Assembly: GCF_002251795.1 (NCBI RefSeq) | Contig: NZ_NOXU01000023.1 | Coordinates: 1-64,000, forward strand | Source: Niveispirillum lacus | Lineage (GTDB): Bacteria > Pseudomonadota > Alphaproteobacteria > Azospirillales > Azospirillaceae | Direction: 5' to 3' | DNA length: 64,000 nucleotides | Part shown: piece by piece, positions 43,908-52,601 of the stretch | Layout: the number at the start of each line of letters is the position of its first letter | Position numbering within the stretch: position 1 is the stretch's first letter | Notes under the pieces: generated by a model | What the model saw: only the letters and a program-made list of their open reading frames with translations | What the model was told of the DNA's origin: nothing | Database searches by the model: none | Translations under genes and position numbers: made by a program

Positions 43908-44803
43908 GTGCCGATGCCATCCCCCCCACGGCACCGGGCTCTGTGCGCCGGGCCACGCTGGTCGGTGGTAGTGCCATCCTGATCTGGTCCACACTGGCGC
44001 TGTTGACGGCCCTGGCCGGGCCGGTGCCGCCCTTCCTGCTGGTGGCGCTGTCCTTCGGTCTGGGGGGGCTGGTCAGCCTGGGGGTGATCCTGGTCACCGG
44101 TCGTCCGCTGCTGACGGTGATGCGGGCTCCGGCCCCTGTATGGTTGCTGGGGATCGGTGGGCTGTTCGGCTATCATTTTCTTTATTTCCTGGCGCTCCAG
44201 ACGGCACCGGCGGCCGAAGCCAACCTGATCAATTATCTGTGGCCGCTGCTGATCGTGCTGTTTTCCGGCCTGCTGCCGGGGGAACGGCTGCGGCGGGCCC
44301 AGGTGGCGGGTGCGGCAGCGGGGCTGGCAGGTACTTTGCTGCTGGTCACCGGCGGCAAGGGTGTGGCGGTCGCGGCCCAGCATCTGCCGGGCTATCTGGC
44401 GGCCTTGGCGGCATCGGTGACGTGGGCTGGCTATTCCGTCCTGTCCCGGCGATTCGGCGCCGTCCCCACAGAGATCGTGGCATTCTTCTGCCTGGCCACC
44501 GCCGCCCTGGCCGTGCCCTGTCACCTGATGTTTGAACAGACGGTCTGGCCGCAGGGCCTATGGGGCTGGTCGGTCATTGCCGCCATGGGCATCGGTCCCG
44601 TTGGGCTGGCCTTTTTTGTCTGGGACCATGGGGTGAAGCGCGGGGATATCCAGACGCTGGGTGCCCTGTCCTATGCCACGCCCCTGCTGTCCACCGGCCT
44701 GCTGATCGTGGCGGGCCGCGCTGCCCTGACCTGGCCGGTCATCGCCGCCTGCCTGTTGATTGTCGGCGGGGCGGTGGTGGCCAGCCGGGGCATGGCGAAG
44801 TAG
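43904..44803 (+). CDS. DMT-superfamily transporter (EamA domains)
   Basis: 299 residues, ten predicted transmembrane helices in two EamA halves (first half GSAILIWSTLALLTAL; FGYHFLYFLALQTAPAAEANLINYLWPLLIVLFSGLLPGE, second half from about 160). Likely exports amino acids or related metabolites (YdcZ/aromatic-amino-acid-exporter-like YddG). ATGA overlap with the Lrp gene. Confidence 0.9.
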   Translation: MSADAIPPTAPGSVRRATLVGGSAILIWSTLALLTALAGPVPPFLLVALSFGLGGLVSLGVILVTGRPLLTVMRAPAPVWLLGIGGLFGYHFLYFLALQTAPAAEANLINYLWPLLIVLFSGLLPGERLRRAQVAGAAAGLAGTLLLVTGGKGVAVAAQHLPGYLAALAASVTWAGYSVLSRRFGAVPTEIVAFFCLATAALAVPCHLMFEQTVWPQGLWGWSVIAAMGIGPVGLAFFVWDHGVKRGDIQTLGALSYATPLLSTGLLIVAGRAALTWPVIAACLLIVGGAVVASRGMAK

Positions 44804-44880
44804 TTTTTTCACCCGGCTCCGTAACCTTTTCTCTCCCCGCCGCGAAGGAACAAGGGATACGGCACGCCAGGGGACCCGCC

Positions 44881-45366
44881 ATGACCATCATCGACACCGC
44901 CCTCCACCGCCTTCCGGCACCATCCGCCGCCATCCAGGCATTGCGCTGGTCCATGGTTTTCATCTTCGCGATGTTCGGGATCGCCAAGTTCGCCGCGTAT
45001 GAGGCCGAGGGTGTGGCCCGCATCGCTGACCATTATTGGCTGTTTGCCTGGATGTATCCGCTCTGGGGTGTGCAAGGGGCCAGCAATGCCATCGGCATCC
45101 TGGAATTGTCGGCCGGTGCCCTGATCGCTGCCGGGGCCTGGTCACACCGCGCCGGGCTGATTGGCGGCATCATGGGCGTGGCGACCTTCTTGGTCACACT
45201 TAGCTTCGCCATCGGTGCCGACCTCTGGCAGGCGGGCTATGGTTTCCCCTTCATGGGGTCCTTGGCGCAGTTTCTGTTCAAGGACGCGGTGCTGCTGGCC
45301 GCCTGTCTGGCCTTGAGCCTGGATGCGGGGCATCGTCTGGCGCGAACGCGAAAGGGCGCCACGTAA
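44881..45366 (+). CDS. DUF417 family membrane protein (RclC/YkgB-like)
   Basis: 161 residues, about four transmembrane helices. MFGIAKFAAYEAEGVARIADHYW, YPLWGVQGASNAIGILELSAGAL and SLAQFLFKDAVLLAACL are the DUF417 pattern. In E. coli the family member RclC belongs to the reactive-chlorine response. Start 44881 is preceded by AGGGGACCCGCC. It is convergent with Ohr, another oxidant-resistance protein, which supports a stress role. Confidence 0.88.
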   Translation: MTIIDTALHRLPAPSAAIQALRWSMVFIFAMFGIAKFAAYEAEGVARIADHYWLFAWMYPLWGVQGASNAIGILELSAGALIAAGAWSHRAGLIGGIMGVATFLVTLSFAIGADLWQAGYGFPFMGSLAQFLFKDAVLLAACLALSLDAGHRLARTRKGAT

Positions 45367-45381
45367 ACACGCAGCGCCCTT
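45352..45381 (+). terminator. Hairpin at the end of the DUF417 gene
   Basis: AAGGGCGC (45352-45359) pairs with GCGCCCTT (45374-45381) and is followed by CTTCATTTG. The stem begins inside the last codons. The space up to 45480 also holds GC-rich palindromes (GGGCGC...GCGCCC near 45410-45425) that may serve the opposite strand. Confidence 0.5.
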
Positions 45382-45479
45382 CTTCATTTGCCCCCTCAAT
45401 CGCCGGGCGGGCGCATCCGCGCCCTTAGGCTTTCGCCGCATGGGCGGCGCGGCGGCAGTCGCCGCCGTCACGCCGGTGA

Positions 45480-45899
45480 TCAAACGATCACCGTCTCCAC
45501 GCTGATATTGCCCTTGGTGGCGTGGCTGTAGGGGCAGACCTTATGGGCGCGGGCCACCAGATCCTGGGCCGTGGTGGCGTCCAGGCCCGGCAGGCTGACA
45601 TGCAGCGTGACCGTCAGGCCGAAACCTTCGCCATCATCCCGTGGGCCGATGCCGACATGGGCGGTCACCGCGACGGCTGCGGGCACCGCGATCTTGTCAC
45701 GGCCACCGACAAATTTCAGGGCGCCGATGAAGCAGGCCGAATAGCCGGCGGCGAACAATTGTTCAGGATTGGTGGCGCCACCGGCCCCACCTAGTTCCTT
45801 CGGCGGGGCCAACTTCACATCCAGCAGACCATCATCGCTGCTGGCGCGGCCATCGCGGCCGCCGGTGGCGGTGGCCTTGGCGGTGTAAAGAACCTTCAT
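45480..45899 (-). CDS. ohr: Organic hydroperoxide resistance protein (OsmC/Ohr)
   Basis: 139 residues from ATG 45899. Ohr subfamily: TNPEQLFAAGYSACF with the peroxidatic Cys, and KVCPYSHAT with the resolving Cys; also SSDDGLLDVKLAPPKELGG. Reduces organic hydroperoxides with lipoamide as reductant. A longer start at 45908 is possible. Upstream are three direct ATCGCNNAC repeats and an inverted copy, likely sites for a MarR/OhrR-type repressor not found in the window. Confidence 0.93.
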   Translation of the reverse strand: MKVLYTAKATATGGRDGRASSDDGLLDVKLAPPKELGGAGGATNPEQLFAAGYSACFIGALKFVGGRDKIAVPAAVAVTAHVGIGPRDDGEGFGLTVTLHVSLPGLDATTAQDLVARAHKVCPYSHATKGNISVETVIV

Positions 45900-45952
45900 G
45901 ATCATCACTCCTGTCTGATCGGCTGTGACGCCGTCAATGTCGTGCGTTAACT

Positions 45953-46010
45953 ATCGCTCACGATTATATCGCACACAACATAAATGATCGCAAACAATTA
46001 GATCGTGTGC
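45953..46010 (-). promoter_or_regulatory. Repeat array upstream of ohr (ATCGCNNAC boxes)
   Basis: ATCGCTCAC (45953-45961), ATCGCACAC (45968-45976), ATCGCAAAC (45987-45995) and the inverted ATCGTGTGC (46002-46010). Spacings of 15 and 19 bp. Such arrays before ohr are usually OhrR/MarR operators. The AT-rich segment also holds the probable -35/-10 of ohr. Confidence 0.55.
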
Positions 46011-46070
46011 TATGCAATTTCAGATATTGACAGGGGATTGATCGGGGGACGGGGTGCCAGCGCCAGGATG

Positions 46071-46099
46071 AAGGCGGCCGCCTTAAAAAAGGCGGCCGC
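46071..46099 (-). terminator. GCGGCCGCC hairpin after the TerB-like gene
   Basis: A 14-bp palindrome AAGGCGGCCGCCTT (46071-46084) overlaps a 9-bp stem GCGGCCGCC (46074-46082) / GGCGGCCGC (46091-46099) with loop TTAAAAAA. It lies 61 bp past the TerB-like stop; the minus strand reads TTTTTT between arms rather than after, so strength as terminator is uncertain. Confidence 0.45.
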
Positions 46100-46159
46100 G
46101 GGCGCGCGGACCAGGACAGGGGAGCCGGCCCGCGGGACGTGTGCCCGCGGCCGCAACGG

Positions 46160-46672
46160 TCATGCCGCTTGCCCCGGCATGCCCACCTGGAAACCGGGCT
46201 GGTTCATGGGGTGGTTCTTATCCACGAACACCGACCGGTCATTCTTCATCATGATGACTTCAAAATAGGGGCGGAACTGCTCATCGGTGATGCCGAAGGC
46301 CTTTTGGGCCTTGTCGAAGAATTCGCGCTCCTCCTGCTCGGCTTCGCCATCCGCCAGGGCGCTGTCGACCAGGTTCATCAGGATGCAAAGGCGCTGTGCC
46401 GTGGTCAGAACCGGGGTGGCTTCAGCCAGGAACTGCTCATGGCTGTGGCTGCGCACATACTTCATGGATGCGTTCAGCAGCGCCTGGTTGTTGGCGCCGA
46501 CACCGATGGTGCCGCCCGACTTCTCGCCGCCAATGACGGCCAGCAAGTGGCCCACTTCTTCGGCATCCATTTCGCCGTCGGCGGCCATGGTATACAGAAG
46601 GGAGATGGCAAAGGCCTTGTGGGCCGTCATTGCCTCACCCTTATCGCTTTTGAACATGCTGAACAGGCTCAT
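46160..46672 (-). CDS. TerB-like tellurite-resistance family protein
   Basis: 170 residues. All-helical TerB domain with two acidic motifs, YTMAADGEMDAEEVGHL (near residue 30) and SALADGEAEQEEREFF (near 105), which bind divalent metal in TerB. No signal peptide. TerB proteins link to membrane stress or phage defence when in ter clusters; no other ter gene is here, so it stands alone with a DUF4112 protein upstream. Confidence 0.8.
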   Translation of the reverse strand: MSLFSMFKSDKGEAMTAHKAFAISLLYTMAADGEMDAEEVGHLLAVIGGEKSGGTIGVGANNQALLNASMKYVRSHSHEQFLAEATPVLTTAQRLCILMNLVDSALADGEAEQEEREFFDKAQKAFGITDEQFRPYFEVIMMKNDRSVFVDKNHPMNQPGFQVGMPGQAA

Positions 46673-46716
46673 TTCAGGACCTCATCTGCCAAGATGTTGT
46701 TTTATCGGGTTATTTT

Positions 46717-47175
46717 TTAAAGACGGGTATAGTTCCCGTCGATGATGCCGCCGCGCCCATCGTGGGGCCGGCGGAACGGGTGCTGCCCGTCAAGGTGACG
46801 ACGCAGAAGATCGACATTGCGGTCATTGGCGCGGAAGAACAGGTCACCGAACCAGCCCACGACGGGAATCGCGCTGATCATGCTGTCGATGACGACATTG
46901 CCGGCCATCTTGGTGATCAGCCGTTTCGGTGCCCCCAGCCGCGCACTTTCCCAGACCAGCCAGCCGGCAACGCCGGTGGACACCGCCAGACCGGCGCCGG
47001 GGATCAGGTTCAAAGGCGCGTCCAGACCAACCCGCCCGACGATCGGCAGGCTGATGGCGCTGTCCAGCAGCTTGGCCACGCGGTCCAGCCGCCGGCGCAC
47101 ACGCCAGTGATTGTCCTGAAACGCATCAGCGCCAGGATGATCGTAACGGGGGGAATAACGTTCCAGGTTCGACAT
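46717..47175 (-). CDS. DUF4112 domain-containing protein
   Basis: 152 residues. LDSAISLPIVGRVGLDAPLNLIPGAG and MISAIPVVGWFGDLFFRANDRNVDLLRRHL match the DUF4112 pattern of two hydrophobic glycine-rich segments near a small membrane domain. Function unknown in the family. 44 bp upstream of the TerB-like gene, same strand, probable two-gene operon. Confidence 0.8.
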   Translation of the reverse strand: MSNLERYSPRYDHPGADAFQDNHWRVRRRLDRVAKLLDSAISLPIVGRVGLDAPLNLIPGAGLAVSTGVAGWLVWESARLGAPKRLITKMAGNVVIDSMISAIPVVGWFGDLFFRANDRNVDLLRRHLDGQHPFRRPHDGRGGIIDGNYTRL

Positions 47176-47539
47176 AAAAGACAGGCTCCTTCACGACCAA
47201 GCCATAGCTTCGCCCAAGGAGTCCGACATCACGTGTGGCAAGCGCCATCACGCCAGAGGGGCCCGGACCCAGGATAGCGCTGATGTAAGAAGTGCTGACT
47301 GCCGTTCAAGGGCAGGATGTGAGATTTTTATGAATTCGGTTGGTGCCTGTTATCGATCAGAAGATCGACAGCGGCTGATTATCCCTACAGGCGATCAGCG
47401 CGGCGACCGGCACCCCTTGTAATAAGGTTATTAGTCCTATATAGTGCCTTTATTCCTTACCTGAAATCCCAATCCGGCGGTGGTGGCCCTGATCGGCTGC
47501 CGCCGCCTTTTTCATGCGCATGGCGCGGAAAGGTTCATC
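47176..47539 (+). promoter_or_regulatory. Gap with a sigma-70-like promoter for the holin gene
   Basis: A 364-bp non-coding stretch. TTGTAA at 47417-47422 and TATAGT at 47440-47445 with a 17-bp spacer form a good sigma-70 promoter about 95 bp before the holin ATG. Nothing else convincing in 47176-47410. Confidence 0.55.
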
Positions 47540-48124
47540 ATGTTGGGCAAGGTGCTAGGGGCCCTGGTTGGCGGCGGGGCACAGGCGATGGCGGCGGCGG
47601 TGACGCCCTTTACCGGTGACAGGTTGCAGGACGAGGCCAGCCGCCATGGCGAGATGCTGGCGCGGTTCCAGCAGTATGGCGTCGAGTTCGCCGACCGGCA
47701 AAACCGTACCGGATGGGATAGTTTCATCGACGGGCTGAACCGTCTGCCGCGCCCAGCCATGGCGCTGGGCGTGATCGGCATGTTTGTCTGGGCCTCCGCC
47801 GATCCCGCTGGCTTTGCCGTCGCGGCTCAGGCCTGGGCACTGATCCCGGAGGAAATGTGGATCGTGCTGGGCGCGATCATCACCTTCTTTTTCGGTGACC
47901 GTACCTTGCTGTCGATCCGGCGCATCGGTGGGCCGAGCGCTGAACAGGTGGCGGCGGTGCTGGCGGCGCGCGCCCGGCTGGACCAGACCCGCGCCGAAAG
48001 GTCGCCTGATCCAGCGGTCAGCGCTGAGCAGTATGACCGGGCAATGGCCGACCCGGACATCCCCCTGTCGGATGAAATCATCCAGGAATGGAACCGTCGG
48101 CGCGGTAGGACGGGCACCAGATAG
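47540..48124 (+). CDS. Holin of three transmembrane segments, gene-transfer-agent family
   Basis: 194 residues. Middle region LPRPAMALGVIGMFVWASADP and MWIVLGAIITFFFGDRTLLSIRR are the hydrophobic segments of the GTA holin family (3TM), which lets endolysin reach the wall for release of gene-transfer agents. The N terminus is small and glycine/alanine-rich (MLGKVLGALVGGGAQAM). ATG 47540 follows GGAAAGG. No endolysin or GTA structural gene is in the window, so it is an isolated copy. Confidence 0.82.
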   Translation: MLGKVLGALVGGGAQAMAAAVTPFTGDRLQDEASRHGEMLARFQQYGVEFADRQNRTGWDSFIDGLNRLPRPAMALGVIGMFVWASADPAGFAVAAQAWALIPEEMWIVLGAIITFFFGDRTLLSIRRIGGPSAEQVAAVLAARARLDQTRAERSPDPAVSAEQYDRAMADPDIPLSDEIIQEWNRRRGRTGTR

Positions 48125-48222
48125 GGTTGGCCACGGCATGACCTGCCGCCAGCGATGGCCGGATCGGTGCCCGGCACTGAAGCAAGCTGCCTATCCTGCG
48201 GCCGGATCAGCCTTGATGCGGA

Positions 48223-48942
48223 ATGACGGAAATGGACCGGGTTTTCAGCTTTATCGACCTGCGCGCCTTCGCGGCGCGGGCCTTGCCGGCCATGCCGGCC
48301 AGTGGGTCCTGGCTGGAGGGGCGCGCGGCGGTACCGCTGGCCCCCGGTCCGGTCAGCCTGTCGGCACTGAAACTGGCGGCGGGCGGGGAACAGGTGCCGC
48401 CCCTGCCCTTTGATGAATGTGTCCTGGTCCTTACCGGATCGCTGACCCTGACCGCGGGCGGGGGCAGCGTGACGCTGGGGCCCGACCAGGCGGCGGTGGT
48501 GCCGCGTGGGCTGGCGCTGACCTGGACCGCTCCCGCCGGGGCCACCGCCCTAGTGATGCGCAGCGCAGAGCCGGGCACCGCCGGCGCCGACACGGTGGTG
48601 GCGGTTGACACCTGCGCACCGCTGGCCCCATCGGGGGCACCGCTGGCTGATCTGCTGCTGACCCCGACCCCATCCTGCCGTAACCATACCGATTACACAT
48701 CCGGCAGCGGTGTCTTCATGGTCGGTACCTGGGACAGCACGCCCTATCACCGTCGGGCCATGCATTATCGCCATTTTGAGCTGATGCTGCTGCTGGCCGG
48801 GTCCGTCACCCTTGTCGACGGGGCCGGGCGCGTGGGCACCTTCAGCAAGGGCGATATTTTTCTGGTCGAACAGGCGGCCGACTGTTCCTGGGAAAGTCGG
48901 GATCATGTTGCCAAGATTTATGCCATCCACCGGCCGCGATGA
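48223..48942 (+). CDS. Bicupin-fold protein
   Basis: 239 residues with two cupin domains: the first (about 25-110) with FDECVLVLTGSLTLTAGGGSVTLGPDQAAVVPRG, the second (about 150-235) with HYRHFELMLLLAGSVTLVDGAG and GDIFLVEQ. Metal ligand His is present in the second (RAMHYRHFE), mostly absent in the first. Ureidoglycine-hydrolase-like or regulatory bicupins look like this; substrate not identifiable. Ends 7 bp from a convergent gene. Confidence 0.78.
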   Translation: MTEMDRVFSFIDLRAFAARALPAMPASGSWLEGRAAVPLAPGPVSLSALKLAAGGEQVPPLPFDECVLVLTGSLTLTAGGGSVTLGPDQAAVVPRGLALTWTAPAGATALVMRSAEPGTAGADTVVAVDTCAPLAPSGAPLADLLLTPTPSCRNHTDYTSGSGVFMVGTWDSTPYHRRAMHYRHFELMLLLAGSVTLVDGAGRVGTFSKGDIFLVEQAADCSWESRDHVAKIYAIHRPR

Positions 48943-48949
48943 TCAGGGC

Positions 48950-49729
48950 CTAAACCAGCGGCGGCGACACGCTGCCGGGCAGCCAGCGGCCCCGCATATG
49001 CTGACGCACAGCACCGCGCAGCTTGCCTGCATAATCATCGATGGCCGGCCCGATCAACGGCAGATCCAGCCGCCTGATCGTGGCGGCGATACCGGCGTCG
49101 TCCAGATCATATCCCCACGCCACGCCATGGCGGGCGATTTCCAGTTCCTGCCCCCAGAAATAGACGGCGCCAGCCTGGATATTGGCCTGCATGTGCCGCA
49201 CCTCTTCAACCCGCCCGTCATTCATCAGGGGCAACCAGATGTCGGGCATCAGCAGGTCGACGGGCTGGTCCGGCACGAAGCTGTAGGCGTCACCTTGCAC
49301 GAGATGCAGCTTGGCCCGTGCTGATGGCGGCACTTGGGCTGTCAGATCCAGTTCGCGATGCAGGGCAAGGATGGCGGGGTCCAGCTCTACCACTGTCACC
49401 CGCGTCACGTCCGGCCGTAGCGCACAGTTGACGGCGGCCCAGCCCATGCCCATGCCGCAGATCAGCACATGGCCATGCGCCAGACGCACCCCGATTTCCT
49501 GGCTCTCCAGTTCCATGGGCGATGTGGACATCCAGGTATCGCCATGGCGCAGCAGCGCGACCATGTCACGGACGAGCCGCGTCGGTGTCCAATAGCCTGG
49601 GCTGATCGACAGGGCAGCCGCCCGCAGCCGCCAGCCATTGTCCCCGTCGCCCAGCCGATATGTGGGAATGAACAGGTCCGTCTCATAGAATTCCAGGCCG
49701 GGCGGCAGGCCGGATTCCTGCATGGTCAT
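48950..49729 (-). CDS. Spermidine-synthase-like SAM-fold protein
   Basis: 259 residues. Class I methyltransferase/aminopropyltransferase fold: MSTSPMELESQEIGVRLAHGHVLICGMGMGWAA (cofactor loop) and VTVVELDPAILALHREL (acidic residue after strand 2), then LVQGDAYSF and VDLLMPDIW. The usual spermidine-synthase gatekeeper D-Y-x-D is not obvious, so a different small-molecule substrate is likely. Start uncertain within a few codons. Confidence 0.7.
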   Translation of the reverse strand: MTMQESGLPPGLEFYETDLFIPTYRLGDGDNGWRLRAAALSISPGYWTPTRLVRDMVALLRHGDTWMSTSPMELESQEIGVRLAHGHVLICGMGMGWAAVNCALRPDVTRVTVVELDPAILALHRELDLTAQVPPSARAKLHLVQGDAYSFVPDQPVDLLMPDIWLPLMNDGRVEEVRHMQANIQAGAVYFWGQELEIARHGVAWGYDLDDAGIAATIRRLDLPLIGPAIDDYAGKLRGAVRQHMRGRWLPGSVSPPLV

Positions 49730-49807
49730 CGTGCCAACATCATTTTTCGGTTGCTGATGTTGGCAAGCATTACCACCATGTGGCGGTTGATGGCGAGGGG
49801 CTGTTGC

Positions 49808-51007
49808 CTATGCCACCACACCCGCCGCCTTCAGGTTGGCGATTTGATCGCCGTCCAGGCCCAGCAACGTGGACAGGACCGACACCGTGTCCGCGCCCAG
49901 ATCGGGCGGGGCGCTGCTGTCGACATTCGGCGTATGGCTGAATTTTACCGGATTGGCCACCCCCGGCACCGTGCCCGCCGCCGCATGCGGCAGGCTCAGG
50001 GCCAGACCGCGATGCACCACCTGCGGGTCGGCAAAGGCCTGCGACAGGCTGTTGATCGGTCCCGCCGGCACGTCGGCTTCCTCCAGCGCCGCCAGCCATT
50101 CCGCCCCCGGCCGCATCGTCAACCGCTCCGTGAGCCGGCGGGCCAGATCGACGCGGTTGGCGACGCGGGCGCGGTTGCTGGCAAACCGGTCATCGCTGCC
50201 CAACTCCGGCACCCCCAGCACGGCACACAGGCGCTGAAACTGCCGGTCATTGCCGACCGCCAGGTTGATATGGCCATCGGCCACGGGGAATGTGTCATAG
50301 GGCACGATCGACGGGTGGCCATTGCCCAGGCGTCGCGGATCCCGGCCCGACACCAGCACATTCAGCGCCTGGTTGGCCATGGCGGCCAGCATACAATCCA
50401 GCAGGGCCACGTCGATGCGCTGCCCCTGGCCCGTCCGTTCCCGGTGATGCAGGGCGGCCAGGATGGCATTGCCCGCGTAAAGCCCGGTGATGATATCGGC
50501 CAGCGCCACACCGGCCTTGGCCGGGCCGCCCTCTGCATCGCCGGTGACGGACATCAGCCCGCTCATTCCCTGGATCAGGAAATCATAGCCCAGGCGCTGC
50601 GCATAGGGCCCGTCCTGACCGAAACCGGTGATGGAACAATAGATCAGGCGCGGGTTGAGGGCGGCCAGACTGTCATAATCCAGCCCATACTTCGCCAAGC
50701 CCCCGACCTTGTAATTCTCCACCAGCACATCCGACCTCGACGCCAGGTCGCGGATCAGGGCCTGTCCCTCTGTGCTGGTGAAATCCACGGCGATGGACCG
50801 CTTGTTGCGGTTGGCCGTCAGGAAATAGGCCGACAGGCTGTCCGGCCCGTCCACGAAGGGAGGGCCCCAGCGGCGGGTGTCATCCCCTTCCCCCGGCCGT
50901 TCGACCTTAATGATCTCCGCCCCGAAATCGCCCAGCATCTGGGTCGCCCAGGGGCCGGCCAGAATACGGGACAGGTCCAGAACGCGGATGCCATCAAGCG
51001 CTGCCAT
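49808..51007 (-). CDS. Family III CoA-transferase, probable succinyl-CoA:glutarate CoA-transferase
   Basis: 399 residues. LDGIRVLDLSRILAGPWATQMLGDFGAEIIKVE signature and catalytic Asp in GVALADIITGLYAGN (about residue 170). Start ATG 51007 has GGAG 9 nt upstream; the longer open frame runs into the tandem repeat and is discounted. The neighbour upstream is glutaryl-CoA dehydrogenase with a divergent LysR regulator, the layout of glutarate degradation loci, where the CoA-transferase makes glutaryl-CoA. Confidence 0.85.
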   Translation of the reverse strand: MAALDGIRVLDLSRILAGPWATQMLGDFGAEIIKVERPGEGDDTRRWGPPFVDGPDSLSAYFLTANRNKRSIAVDFTSTEGQALIRDLASRSDVLVENYKVGGLAKYGLDYDSLAALNPRLIYCSITGFGQDGPYAQRLGYDFLIQGMSGLMSVTGDAEGGPAKAGVALADIITGLYAGNAILAALHHRERTGQGQRIDVALLDCMLAAMANQALNVLVSGRDPRRLGNGHPSIVPYDTFPVADGHINLAVGNDRQFQRLCAVLGVPELGSDDRFASNRARVANRVDLARRLTERLTMRPGAEWLAALEEADVPAGPINSLSQAFADPQVVHRGLALSLPHAAAGTVPGVANPVKFSHTPNVDSSAPPDLGADTVSVLSTLLGLDGDQIANLKAAGVVA

Positions 51008-51028
51008 GATTGAACGCTCCAGAATCAT

Positions 51029-51208
51029 CACCCCAGGCCGGCGACCGCCGGCCCGCCGCGCGTGCGGCGTAAGCCCAGGGCGCGGATGCGCCCGCCCGGC
51101 GCCTTTGGGAACATAGAACCACCACCCCAGGCCGGCGACCGCCGGCCCGCCGCGCGTGCGGCGTAAGCCCAGGGCGCGGATGCGCCCGCCCGGCGCCTGA
51201 GGGAACAT
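51029..51208. repeat. Two 86-bp direct repeats, 94-bp period
   Basis: Copies at 51029-51114 and 51123-51208 differ only at TTT/TGA near the end. Each contains the palindrome CCGGCGACCGCCGG and GC-rich boxes (GCGCGTGCGGCGT). They lie between gcdH (its stop overlaps-adjoins the second copy) and the CoA-transferase. Recent tandem duplication of an intergenic repeat. Confidence 0.88.
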
Positions 51209-52396
51209 TTAAAAGAAAGCCTGCAGCCCGGTGATGGCGCGGCCCAGGATCAGGGCGTGAACGTCGTGCGTGCCTTCATAGGTGTTGACCGTTTCGAGGT
51301 TCACCATGTGGCGGATCACATCAAATTCGCCGGAAATGCCGTTGCCACCGTGCATGTCGCGGGCCATGCGGGCAATATCCAGGGCCTTGCCGCAATTGTT
51401 GCGTTTGACGATGGAGATCATTTCCGGCGCCACCTGCCCTGCCTCGAACAGGCGGCCGACGCGCAAGCTGCCCTGCAAACCCAGGCTGATTTCGGTCAGC
51501 ATATCGGCCAGCTTCTTCTGCACCAACTGTGTACCGGCCAGCGGCTTGCCGAACTGCTTGCGGTCCAGCGTATAGGTGCGGGCGGCGTGGAAACAGGCTT
51601 CCGCCGCCCCCATGGAACCCCAGGAAATGCCGTAACGCGCCCGGTTCAGGCAGCCGAACGGTCCCTTCAGACCCGATACATTGGGCAGCAGGGCGTCTTC
51701 GCCCACCTCCACCCCATCCATGACGATTTCCCCGGTGACCGAGGCGCGCAAGCTGAGCTTGCCCTCAATCTTGGGCGCTGACAGGCCCTTCATGCCCTTT
51801 TCCAGGACGAAGCCCCGGATGGCGCCGTCATGGGCGTCGGATTTGGCCCAGACGACAAAGACATCGGCGATGGGGGAATTGGTGATCCACATCTTGGACC
51901 CGGTCAGACGGTAACCGCCGTCAATCCGCTCGGCCCGTGTGCGCATGCCACCGGGGTCGGACCCGGCATCGGGTTCCGTCAGGCCAAAACAGCCAATCCA
52001 GTCACCAGAGGCGAGTTTGGGCAGGTATTTGCGCTTCTGCGCCTCGCTGCCATAGGCCTCGATCGGGTACATGACCAGCGAGGATTGTACGCTCATCATG
52101 GAGCGATACCCTGAATCCACCCGTTCCACCTCGCGCGCGACCAGGCCATAGGCAACGTAGCCGACACCGGCCCCACCATAGTCGGCGGCCACGGTCACGC
52201 CCAGCAGACCCATATCCCCCATCTCTTTGAAGATGGCGGGATCGGTCTGTTCCTTCTCAAACGCCTGGCGCACGCGGGGGCGCAGTTTTTCCTGGGCAAA
52301 GGCGTGGGCGCTGTCCCGGATCAGGCGCTCTTCCTCGGTCAGTTGGTCGTTCAGCAGAAATGCATCATCCCAGTGGAACGCGGCTGTACCCGCCAT
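51209..52396 (-). CDS. gcdH: Glutaryl-CoA dehydrogenase
   Basis: 395 residues. ACAD fold with GcdH features: [72 protein letters not shown] and catalytic Glu E374 in [20 protein letters not shown]. Oxidatively decarboxylates glutaryl-CoA to crotonyl-CoA, part of lysine/tryptophan/glutarate breakdown. ATG 52396 with GGGGG upstream is used; TTG 52405 also opens. The stop codon adjoins the repeat. Confidence 0.95.
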   Translation of the reverse strand: MAGTAAFHWDDAFLLNDQLTEEERLIRDSAHAFAQEKLRPRVRQAFEKEQTDPAIFKEMGDMGLLGVTVAADYGGAGVGYVAYGLVAREVERVDSGYRSMMSVQSSLVMYPIEAYGSEAQKRKYLPKLASGDWIGCFGLTEPDAGSDPGGMRTRAERIDGGYRLTGSKMWITNSPIADVFVVWAKSDAHDGAIRGFVLEKGMKGLSAPKIEGKLSLRASVTGEIVMDGVEVGEDALLPNVSGLKGPFGCLNRARYGISWGSMGAAEACFHAARTYTLDRKQFGKPLAGTQLVQKKLADMLTEISLGLQGSLRVGRLFEAGQVAPEMISIVKRNNCGKALDIARMARDMHGGNGISGEFDVIRHMVNLETVNTYEGTHDVHALILGRAITGLQAFF

Positions 52397-52468
52397 GATC
52401 ACCAACCCCCTGCATGGATAAGGACCTTAGCGATACGCCCCTTGCTGTCGCGGCGCAAACCAAGATTG

Positions 52469-52485
52469 CTCACCAACTTGATGAG
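52469..52485. promoter_or_regulatory. CTCA-N9-TGAG dyad between gcdH and the LysR gene
   Basis: In the 205-bp divergent region a dyad CTCA (52469-52472) / TGAG (52482-52485) lies in an AT-richer patch, the sort of site LysR proteins use, though it is not a clean T-N11-A. No other strong dyad seen. Confidence 0.3.
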
Positions 52486-52601
52486 TATTCTGCATGACGT
52501 ATGGCGGTTTCCAGGGGATTTTGCCATTCTGATCTCAGGAAGTGGCATGACTGACCTTTCCATCGGGACCGACAGACCCCAACAATCGCTGAGACCCGCC
52601 C

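Noticed and set aside
46160-46672. Tellurite-resistance operon
   Set aside because: Only a TerB-like gene is present; no terA, terC, terD or terZ neighbours.
51029-51208. Start of a CRISPR array
   Set aside because: Only two 86-bp copies with an 8-bp gap; too long and too few, and no cas genes.
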